The position numbers and the translations under genes were made by a program. Shown in pieces: positions 47,119 through 64,000 of a stretch of DNA of 64,000 bases. Position 1 is the first letter of the stretch. The number at the start of each line of letters is the position of its first letter. The notes under the pieces are model-generated. The model worked only from the letters and a program-made list of their open reading frames with translations. It did not search any database and was not told the origin of the DNA. The stretch is from Mugil cephalus. Lineage: Eukaryota > Chordata > Actinopteri > Mugiliformes > Mugilidae. The DNA is taken from NCBI RefSeq assembly GCF_022458985.1, contig NC_061784.1, forward strand, positions 24,238,545 to 24,302,544, in the 5' to 3' direction.

Positions 47119-48043
47119 ACTTTGAGGAGCTGACTTATTACTGACATGTCATTAAAATGCTCTGACACATCGCACAGACCGATGCAATATACAGTAAATA
47201 CTGAAGCTGTGTTCGTCCGACCTAAAGCTCCACATCTTTAAAAGTATAACAGCCACAGCTTAGACATTTGCAGTGTTTAGTCTAATGCAGATTTGTGTAT
47301 CTCACAGACTGAATGACTAACAATGTTTAGCACAGAATGAGAAATGAAGCATTTGATTGTGTCCTGCTGCTCAATCTGCCAGCTTTTATCTTGAATAACT
47401 AACACTTTTGTTCACAGTCCTCTTCTCTAACTCTCACCACAGATATTTTTACAGGGTAAATACGTATTTCTTTGTTTTTTCTTTTCTATGACTTCGCCAG
47501 GTCCCAGTTTTCTACGTGTGGATCTTTGGACACGTTCAGGTTTAAAACCAGGTTGTTCCTAAAGTCATGATTAAAATCTGCATTAATGATCCGAGTCCAG
47601 ACTCTCGCCAACATTTCTGTAGTGACTGTTCAGTCTTTGTGTGCGCGGTGATTGTTGTCGCCACCTTCTCGAGCTACTTGGACATTGTTGTGTTGCACAA
47701 ATCAACCAGCTCTCAGATGATGTGACTCTGGATTCTTGTTCCCAGTTTGATTTGACGTAGAATGAATTTGCCGTATAGTCTGGATTCAGTCTTGTAGCTG
47801 TAAGTGACCGTTCAGGTCTGTTTTCATTCTAAATTCTAGTTTTCCAAAAGTTTTCAACGTTTCAGACGTTGAAAAGACGTAACTCATGTGCGTCCAAACA
47901 ACGTCTACAGAGACGTCCCTGAATTAGTCTTAATTATGAATCGCATATTCATAATTATTACCATGTTATGAAGAATACAATCACAAATTCATGACTGAAT
48001 TTTAACTCACGAATTAGACATAATTCTATAAAAAAGTGAAACA

Positions 48044-48049
48044 TTTATT
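48044..48049 (-). terminator. Polyadenylation signal of the decayed gene at 48.6-49.6 kb
   Basis: AATAAA on the minus strand within GTAAACAATAAATGTTTCAC, about 550 bp past the last recognisable codons. The intervening AT-rich sequence looks like a 3' UTR. Confidence 0.4.
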
Positions 48050-48593
48050 GTTTACAATTTACATTAACATAAAAAAATACCTAAGAAATTAACATTTAAC
48101 AACAAATGCAAACACATGACGGTAACATGATGTTTACAATATTTCACCACCAAGTTCACAAAAAAACTAAAAAGTTCACCCCCTTATAAAAAAAACATAG
48201 ACATAATTCACAAAGTAAAAGATTAGTTCTCCATAATATGTAATAACAATTTTAATAATATTTTAAAATACCTATTTCAAAACATTTGACATTTCTCATT
48301 TGTCAGTCAGTCATAAACCAACTGGGCAGGAAGCTCAAAGCAACACAACATTAATGTAAAACCTAATTAGTTGACCTTACTTAAAGTATGCAAACTTGTT
48401 GCCTCAAAAAAATTAAGAAAGTTCATATAACTTAACAGCAATGCTTAGTGTTGACTTATTGTTTTCATTTTGTGTGGACAGCTTGATATAAATCTAACCC
48501 GACTTATAAACCAGTTTCCTTGAATGGGTCCTTGTCCTTCTTCTCTCTCTCTCCCATTTCTTATCTATTTAAGCTGTTATTACCTGTTATTAC

Positions 48594-49115
48594 CTATCTA
48601 AGCCCAAATAACAGACAAACGGCCTGAGGTAAGTTTTTAATCTGATCCATGACGTCACCTCCAGAACGATGGCAGTGGAGATGAGCTGGAGTTTTACTGA
48701 ACTTCATGAGGACTGATCTTCACTGACACCAAACACATGTTCTTCATGAACACTACTTCATCTGGTATGATTTAACTAAAGCTGTGGTCCACAAGGTCCA
48801 TATATTCAACCTGGACTCCTGCTCCTTAGATTTACACTCAATTAATGTGAACGATGTTTATGTGGCAAATTTCAGATTAGCTGCGGAGGAACTGCTCTAC
48901 AAAATACATCCATCACTGTACAAAAGGTGTATTGTTAATTGTGGAGATAGAATTACATCCTCTATGTGAGCACAGATACAGTTCTATGTTATTTTAGACC
49001 AAACTTTTTATCAGGTACTTACAGAGCAGGTCTGCGAGAATTCACTGGAGTCGTCACCAAGTAAAACAGGAATGTCTTTGAGGACAACGGAGCGAAGAAC
49101 TGTCACATCTGGTGT
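48594..49115 (-). pseudogene. Decayed copy of a teleost multigene-family protein (C-terminal region)
   Basis: Exon 49115-49023 (acceptor ATTAG, donor TCT|GTAAGT) encodes 31 codons containing VVLKDIPVLLGDDSSEF. Further on, minus-strand frames give FGVSEDQSS, a TGA stop, SSVKLQLISTAIVLE, a one-base frameshift, then DVMDQIKNLPQAVCLLFGL and a stop. These blocks recall a large fish family often labelled SAM-domain protein 3-like, whose members share LGDD and LPQAVCLLFGL-type motifs; that recognition is from memory. The stop, frameshift and missing end point to a pseudogene. A 62-codon plus-strand open frame (48784-48969, with SLYKRCIVNCGDRITSS) lies antisense between the blocks and is unexplained. 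Confidence 0.45.
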
Positions 49116-49554
49116 CTAATGATACACGGAGAGAAAAGACCAGTTAACAGAGTTATTTACAAGTCAGACAGGAAATACAATAGGTTGGTCTGGTTCATGG
49201 AAAATCACAAACCGCCGGGATCAGTCTCTCATCGTGAGTCATTACCAGTCATTACACGCCCGCGACCGTTAGTTTCTCCTCAAATTTAACCTGACGAAAG
49301 CGTTTAATGTTCCCTATTTTCAACTCCGAGGAAGTCGCTGGTTGGTTGAAAACATTGAGCAAGTTCAGTCGAAATTTAGCCGCGTTACGTCCAGAATATA
49401 GTTCAGTTAGCGCGGAGCTCTACAGCTCTGAGCTAGCGTTAGCTAGGTTAGCTAGCTAGCACATTACTACACACATCATTACTAGCAAACACGGAAAATA
49501 TGGCGCTCACTTACAGAAAGAAAACGGTCTAAACAAGGGTAAAATATTACTCAC

Positions 49555-49690
49555 CAAATGAGTGTTCCAAGCGCAAGGATGCTGAAGATAAGGCTAATGT
49601 GCCGCTGCAGGGATTAGCCCAGCTCCTCGTCCGTTGGAGGTTAACGGAGGTAGAGAGGGAGGAGCTGCGCATGCTCACAGGTCGAAGAAA
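49555..49690 (-). promoter_or_regulatory. Probable promoter and untranslated first exon of the decayed gene
   Basis: The minus strand shows a donor CATTTG|GTGAGT at 49555/49554 after an ATG-poor exon. Near 49665-49675 is TGAGCATGCGCAG, an NRF1-like palindrome common in CpG promoters. Together with the acceptor at 49116 this suggests that a transcript is or was made here. Confidence 0.35.
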
Positions 49691-50005
49691 AAAAAAAAAG
49701 CGGGCAAATCATAACCGAAGCAAAATGCTAACACCACTCTGCTACAATACAAGTACATCTGCAGGGAAAGTTTCAATGAAGTAAAAACATATATCCACAA
49801 AAAGAAATAATTTAAATCTTAAAAGTGAAAGTAGCATACTACTGATTGTTATTATATGGTGGGCTTATGTATATTACATGTAGTGATGTAAAAAGTACAA
49901 TATTTCCCTCTGAAATGTAGAGTAAAGAATTTTAACGACTATTTTTGGACTAAATTTGGACCACATTGGACGGGCTAAACACAACCCAATTTTCAACGAC
50001 TATTT

Positions 50006-50045
50006 CAGGCATCAGCGCTAACCACTGAGCCACTGTGCCGCCCCT
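50006..50045 (-). mobile_element. tRNA-like SINE head fragment
   Basis: Minus strand GGGGCGGCACAGTGGCTCAG followed by TGGTTAGCGCTGATGCC, close to the conserved head (GGCGGCACGGTGGC-type with an A-box-like TGGCTCAGTGG) of a widespread fish repeat. About 40 bp survive. Confidence 0.5.
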
Positions 50046-50596
50046 GCTAAGTTACTCTTTATATAATAATAATATATAATATAATAATCATGTTTATCAT
50101 GATGCACATATACCAATGAAACATGTACAAATTTGATGTTACTTCCAGTCTTTTAGCCGTAGTGTTGTGTAATTTTTAGTATATTAATATATTAATTTAT
50201 ATGGCATGGATTATAATATGTGTGTGTGTGTGAGCAAGAGGTGTGAAAGTTCCACCTGCTTCACTTCCCTAAACAACACCTGAAACCTAGTACAGTATTT
50301 GGTCACAGGGAAGTTTGGTTCAATACGTTCAGAAAACAACACATATTGTCACTGCAGGGACATAACAACATGACTCACTGTCGACTGGTGCTAAAAGACC
50401 GAGATGAAAACAAGATAACTGTGTTAGCGTCCAATATAATATGGAACTTTAAATATCTTTATGCAGAAACAACCTCAGACAGAACTGGACGATCGGTTTG
50501 GGGGATGTAGTTGCTTTGCTGTTAAACTGGATTAAATCAAACATTAAACAAGTGTTTCTAATCTAAAATGGGGGGGTCAGAATAACAGGAACACGT

Positions 50597-50890
50597 GTCA
50601 TTATGAACCAACATTATGACCACTGACAGGAGAATTAATAGATATTAAAACCATCTGGTGGCAATTCAGAAACTTCTGGAACTATGGTACTGGCCAGACC
50701 AGACCAGACCAGACCAGACCAGACCAGACCAGACCAGACCAGACCAGACCAGACTAGACTAGACCAGACCAGACCAGACCAGACCAGACTAGACCAGACC
50801 AGACCAGACTAGACTAGACCAGACCAGACCAGACTAGACCAGACCAGACTAGACCAGACCAGACTAGACCAGACCAGACCAGACCAGATC
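50597..50890 (+). mobile_element. CCAGA-carrying transposon, right-truncated copy with a ~200-bp array
   Basis: A degraded left end (AACATTATGACCACTGACAG, then GAGAATTAATAGATATTAAA and CCATCTGGTGGCAATT) leads into about 39 CCAGA/CTAGA pentamers (50694-50888). The right terminus is not clear. Confidence 0.7.
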
Positions 50891-51866
50891 TCCCCACCCA
50901 CAGTTAGTGAACTAAGGAGTCGTCGGGTTTAGCAGCAGCGGACAGGACAGTCTGATCTTCTTTCATGTGAAGTGGAGGTTGTGCGTGGTCTTTATTTCCT
51001 CAGCCAAGCAGCAATCATACAAAAATCAAACATTTCTGAGATCTAATGCAGAAGCATTTCATCCTTTACACAGCAAACTGAGAAGAGTTGAATTCTTGGT
51101 GTTAAACTAGACATACACTAGCAGAGTTAATTATTCTCTGGGTAGAGTTAATCCATTATAATTAACTCTCAGTTGATAAATAGTTGTTGTCGAAACCGAG
51201 TGCAAAGAGGATGTGTCACTAAATCAAACCTCTTGATGTAAACGCTTGAATATTAACTATTAACTCCGAACTTCTTACTCTAAACTAGAGTTTAGACACA
51301 TCCTGTCCATTAAACGGTACGTTTGTCTTGACATTTTGTCTGAGTGAGACGAGTCATGCACTTTGTAACCACAGATACAAAACAGGATAAGATGATGCTA
51401 ATGGTTCGGAGTTGCTAGCTAGCGTGCTAAAGTGGTGCTAACACTACACACATACACTGTGCCTTACTGGTGCATGTTCTCATATTTGTGCTGCAAGTTT
51501 GAAAATAAATGTTTTTGAACTGACAAACATGAGTAACTTTTTTATTTTTATCAAGCATTTTTTTGTAGGATTATGTAAGAATTATATCGCCACCTTTTAA
51601 ATGTTATGGGGTTTACACTTGTGTTAAGAAATAGTCCTCTGAGAGAGTTAGTTGCTAACAATACATGAAAGTATTAAAAACTAACACTGGTTGGTGTTAG
51701 TCAGTGTTAAATTTAACTACGAGAAGAGTCAAAGTTATTAACACTCTGAGGTGTGGACCCATATAGACACTTTAAAAGTGTTACGATCAACTCTTACAGT
51801 GTTAATTTGGGTTTGTTGGTTTTACTGTGTGTCTTCAGAGGAAAGAAGAACATGACATGACCCCCC

Positions 51867-51962
51867 CAGAGTCCTGGTCTCAGCATCATGGAGAGAGTCT
51901 GGGATCACATGAAGAGACAGAAGGATGTGAGGAAGCCGTCGACCGTTCTCCAAGATGTTTGA
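51867..51962 (+). pseudogene. Transposase C-terminal relic (Tc1/mariner-like)
   Basis: One frame reads QSPGLSIMERVWDHMKRQKD and then VRKPSTVLQDV before a stop. The pattern SP.L...E.VWD..KR matches the region around the last catalytic acid of Tc1/mariner DDE transposases. About 31 codons survive with no recognisable upstream part. Confidence 0.5.
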
Positions 51963-51999
51963 GTTCCTCCAAAAACTGTTTAAGTAAAGAACTGATGCT

Positions 52000-54900
52000 G
52001 TGTGGAAGGTAAAGGGGGGTCGCACCAGATACTGATTTGATTTCTCTTCTGCTCATTCATGATGAAAATAAACTATTAACGCTTTTATTTTTTGAAAGCA
52101 TTCTTAGTTTACTGCATTTTAAACACCTGCCTCGAACCCTTCCACGGTGCTGTGGATGAACCTCTTTCAGGTTTCTCTGTTTCATGTACGTGGACGGTCG
52201 GTCTGTGCAGCTCGACGTTGACCTTTCTGAAGAAGAGAAAGCAGCAGCTGAATGATACCTGGTCCATGGCGGAAGCATCAGTTTCTGCGTGCGCTGCTCC
52301 AAAGTCAGACGTGTGGGTTTGGTTTCCTGTTAGAGGAAACCATCTCAAAAATAAAGATTGACAAGATGTACACGCAGAAATGAAGCAGGACCTGCACGAG
52401 TTACAACACACACGGAAATAAAAGCTGTTTAGTAAACATGTATTAACTGAAATCTGGTCTTATATCCCACCAGTTACCACTATTACTAACCCTGTCCACC
52501 TCCACATGTGACATTTAGCTTGACATTTGATCTGTGATGGAACAGTTTACAGCCAGAATGTGTTGGTTTTTTTCCATCAAATCAGCCACATCTTTCTGCA
52601 GACTGTGTTATCTGTGCTGGCTCATCTAGCACTTTTATCACTTGTGAAATATGTTCATGTTGAAATACACTATGTTACCAAAACTATTCGCTATGTACGT
52701 GTCTGCATTTACACACATAAGTGACTGCTCATTCTTAACCCACAGGCTTTAAAACGACGTCTACATTATTTCTAAAGCACTTTTAAAAACGACCTGGGTT
52801 GAACCAAAGGGCTGCACAGAGGTACAAAGTAATCACGCACTCAATAGCAAACTCAATGAGCAAAAACTCTAAGGGAATAAAAATAAAACGCAGTTTTAAC
52901 CCTCCCATTGTGTTCGTTTCAGCTAACGTGTGACTAGCCAGTGGTTATAAACCATCTACAATAATTACATAGATTATCACCTAATGTCGTAAGTGTTGAG
53001 CTTCTATTCGTCACGTATGTCCTTGCAGGAAATAAACATTATTTAGATATTATTTTGACCAAAACTGATGAAACATGTTGCAATATTTCTAAGTATTTTA
53101 TCTCAACGTTTATCAAGGCCACTGTTTTGAAACCATTATTTATTTATTTTTTTATTTTTTTAAATAGTTGCGCAAAATAACATTTCTTGTGTTCACGGTC
53201 AAAACCGACCAACGTCACTTATTTATTCAGACAAAGGCCCAAATCTTGAAAACTTGACCACATCATAAGGACAAACAGAAGACGAACCCACTGACGAGGA
53301 AGGAGACGTCATCTCCAGCCGAGACCAGACGAATCCAGGGAGGATGAAATGAAGTCCTGTTCCCAGCGTTTCCTCCCAGACTCCACTGACACGAACACCA
53401 ATAAATATATAAATAATATTATAACATAACATAAATACATTGGTCCAACAGGGAAGTTCAAAACTTCAAAACTTGTAATTTTCACAGTATCTGAAGCTGG
53501 TAAAACATCTAACACAACATCAGGTGATAATCTTTGTATTATTGTGGATTTATAATCAAATTTAATGAACCCGAGCGCATTTACAAGTTTTCTCTCTGAA
53601 GAAAATTCAGTTGATTTCATCTGTTTGTCATAAGACTCAATGACTTTGTTCACATGTGGCTTCAGAAAACATAACATAAATTAGATTTTTTTTGTTTCAT
53701 TTGTGTGTTTTATTCAGCCCTTTGTACACACATGGTAAAAACATGTCCGGTCATTAGAAATGAATGGGTGAGACTACACCTAGTGTATAATATAGATATT
53801 ATATTATACAAACACATTGACACTCTCCTTAAACCTCCCACCAACACCTCTGCTGCATAAAGGTTTTGTGACTCAGATCATTTCGTGGCAGCACCATGAC
53901 TAAGTGTTTTTGTTTCGGCTAAAAATGAAAACAATAAAAGAAGATAGGGAATAAAAGATAAAGGATAAACAGTTTTGGGTCCAAATAGGACGGAGACATT
54001 TATACATTTGAAAACAATTAATAAAAGTTTATTCTAAAATAAACGGGCAGTCAAGGACGGGACTAACGTGGAGACGCCTGTTTTCTTACCCGTCATTGTG
54101 TTTTAATTACAGATCTGATGATGGATGAATGTTTTATTTGTTCTTCACAGTCCATAGAGAATACCACCACACCACCATGTCACTACATCACAAACCAAAC
54201 ACACGTCTCTTTGGTGATTCATTCAGTTGTTGCATTCAGAATGAAACTTCTACTGAATTTAACCTTTTCCCCCCAGGTTTATTGTTTATCAAGCTTAAGA
54301 TCTCTGTCTACGATGACACCAAAGTTCTTAGCAAAGCCATTACAATATGACTGCGGATTGTTCCAAAGGTGCTGTCAAATAACATTATCTCATTAACTTC
54401 CATCCATATGTATCACTGAGACAATTATAAAAACAGAGGCTCTTTGATCAGTTTTTATTGGCAGATATGAACCTGATCGGGATGTAAGTGTGTGATGATG
54501 CATATTGTCCTGTGTTCGTTTAGAGTGAGTGTTTGTGGTAGTTTTATTCGTTAATTGTTAATCAGCTCCGCGACAGACACGCGAGAGACACTAGGTCTAA
54601 TATCGACCCGATACCAAGTAAACACATGACCAGTAGTACCGATACCAACATCGATACTTTATAATAATCAGGTATAAATGAATGAGTTTGCGTTTTTGTG
54701 ATTTTCCTGTTGGATTGTTAATCATTTAAATCCAGAGCAGAATTCAGGCAAAGTTGATAAATAAGTATAAAATACTTCACAATCACAATAAAAGTTTTGC
54801 GTTCAGAAAACAACACAAAATAATCACTTGAGAACAAATGAAAACAAATTCCTTTTTCACGTAGCGTGTTCAGAAACTACAATACAATTAGCAAACAAAA

Positions 54901-55389
54901 ATATTTGTTTCAGTTCCAATAAAAGTATTTATTTGGATCAAGGTCTAGTTTGACAGGAGCAGCTTTTAGACAAACACATGCCGCGTTTCCGTTCCCACTG
55001 TGTGCAAAACCTAAATATCGCAATAAAAATCGCATTTTCGCATTTTCCCGTCACTGGTGCCAGTGGAGATGACGCAGGAGGTCACGTGTCCAGCTCATTT
55101 GAAGTTCATCTTCCTCAAAGTGAAGAGTATTTAAGAGAATTTTATTATTTAATTTTATATGTGTGCAAGTTGAGACTTTACAAGCTCTTTCGCAAAACAC
55201 GTTCCAGTGGAAACACGTACAACGAGCAGTTGTATGTTATCGGAATTTGAGAAATATTGCTTTTATTTTGCGAAATAATCTTCACCGAAACCACGACAAT
55301 CGGAAACTGAAATTTAAGTATCGATTCAATTACGCAAGTATCAATCCGATAACAACACGGTATCCGCTTTGGATCGATCCGCTCACCAC
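52000..55389. other. Repeat-derived spacer upstream of slc9a7
   Basis: No functional gene recognised. 53309-53677 (minus) stays open for 122 codons (includes KLVNALGFIKFDYKSTII) but matches nothing I know. 54590-54660 and 55315-55385 carry CGATACC/TATCGA-type sequence in opposite orientations around 650 bp with a partly inverted CAGTGGAAAC-type motif, suggesting an old DNA transposon. Confidence 0.4.
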
Positions 55390-55559
55390 CACCAAAGCAG
55401 CGTGCTTTTATTTTGAAGGAGCGGGGCTACTAGTGTTTTACGGTAACGGTTGAGGAAAACAAAACGATTTCTCGTCCGACCGGTCTCGTTTCTGACGCTA
55501 AAAGAAAAGCGACACACAGAAACACGACGAATGTGATAGTTTGGACCCCGGGGACCTGG
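55390..55559 (+). promoter_or_regulatory. slc9a7: slc9a7 5' UTR and proximal promoter
   Basis: CpG-rich sequence directly upstream of the start codon. An upstream ATG at 55531 is followed at once by TGA (ATGTGA), giving a minimal start-stop uORF 29 bp before the main ATG. No TATA box is obvious. Confidence 0.45.
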
Positions 55560-63268
<7,709 letters not shown>

Positions 63269-64000
63269 GTAAACCTGCACCCGGACGCACCTGGATCCAC
63301 AGCCTGTAGCTTTAGCATTTAGCTTCATAACCATTCACTGCAGGCGATTAGGGTAAAATATTTAACCAGCAGATATCACCACGAAACCTGACACGAATAC
63401 ACAATATAAGCTTTGTATTACAATTTATATTTAAATATGCAAATGAGGAGTTATCTACTTAAATATGCACTATTTGTGTGAATATCTCTTTATATCATTC
63501 CATAAAATACAAGAAAAAAATCCATTTTTGCCTTGTTTGTACTGATAAAATGTTCTATAAATCTATATAGATTAATATATATGAAAAGTCCTGCAGCATT
63601 TAGTTAGAAATAAACGTTTGGTTTGTGTCAGAGCGGCTGAAGTGGAGATTTCCGGCTCAGAGCAGCAGAAAAACTCATTTAAAAGTTCTACAATGTAAAA
63701 TCCTTTATGTTTTCATTGGAAGAAATTAGTTGTGGATGAAAGGAAGTTTCCACTGAGGTCGGTGTGAACGCAGGTGATTTCAGTGATTCAGACCTGGATA
63801 ATAAACACGTTTTAATCCCATGAAAAGGCCAAACAGTAGCTTTTCACCTCCGTCATTTTCCGTCAACATGTTTGGTTGATTAGACGTTTTTTTATATATG
63901 ATAAAGATAAAAATCGCCTGTGAACAGCCCTGACTCCTGCTTTGGTTCTGTCATGTTTTCAGTGTGTTCACGTTGTTGAGGTGATTGAGGCGATTGTGTG
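63269..64000 (+). other. slc9a7: Start of slc9a7 intron 8
   Basis: Begins with donor ACAG|GTAAAC. AT-rich; no further exon appears before the window ends. Confidence 0.6.

Noticed and set aside
50691-50888. Possible CRISPR-like or satellite array
   Set aside because: Plain pentamer minisatellite with no unique spacers, in vertebrate DNA, at the end of a transposon fragment.
55533-55559. Nine extra N-terminal residues for slc9a7
   Set aside because: The longer frame opens with GTG, not ATG; the first in-frame ATG is 55560.

Overview
The window looks like teleost fish DNA. Coding sequence is split into short exons by GT-AG introns, the proteins match vertebrate families over their whole length, and the introns are full of microsatellites, minisatellites, a LINE, a foldback element and small DNA transposons typical of ray-finned fish. 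I cannot name the species.

Six protein-coding genes can be rebuilt exon by exon. On the minus strand, left to right: the first two coding exons of picalm (clathrin assembly ANTH protein; the rest lies left of the window), rab38 (four coding exons, complete), slc7a3 (cationic amino-acid transporter, eleven coding exons, complete), snx12 (PX-domain sorting nexin, four coding exons, complete) and il2rg (common cytokine-receptor gamma chain, seven coding exons, complete). On the plus strand at the right end is an organellar Na+/H+ exchanger of the NHE6/NHE7 group (best fit slc9a7), with eight coding exons visible and the rest beyond the window. Reading frame is kept across every junction proposed.

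Layout: 1-6.3 kb picalm 5' half; 6.3-9.2 kb repeat-rich spacer; 9.2-12.0 kb rab38; 12-15 kb spacer and likely slc7a3 3' UTR; 15.0-19.7 kb slc7a3; 19.7-32.7 kb gene-poor stretch with a candidate distal slc7a3 promoter near 26.3 kb and a transposon cluster at 29.3-30.2 kb; 32.9-36.8 kb snx12; 39.0-47.1 kb il2rg; 48.0-49.7 kb a decayed copy of a fish gene family; 50-55 kb transposon debris; 55.4-64 kb slc9a7. The genes do not form a pathway; the neighbourhood is one of shared ancestry. slc7a3, snx12 and il2rg are neighbours in human Xq13.1, and picalm and rab38 both lie in human 11q14.

The most notable points are: an AT-AC (U12-type) intron in slc9a7 with textbook 5' splice site and branch site; a small transposon family whose four copies here carry a CCAGA minisatellite of very different length; a perfect 75-bp-arm foldback element inserted exactly in the YADD catalytic motif of a LINE, duplicating it; a 1-kb homopurine/homopyrimidine tract in an il2rg intron; and a 9-bp array that ends about 13 bp from the rab38 exon 2 donor site. 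I saw nothing that amounts to a new multi-gene system.
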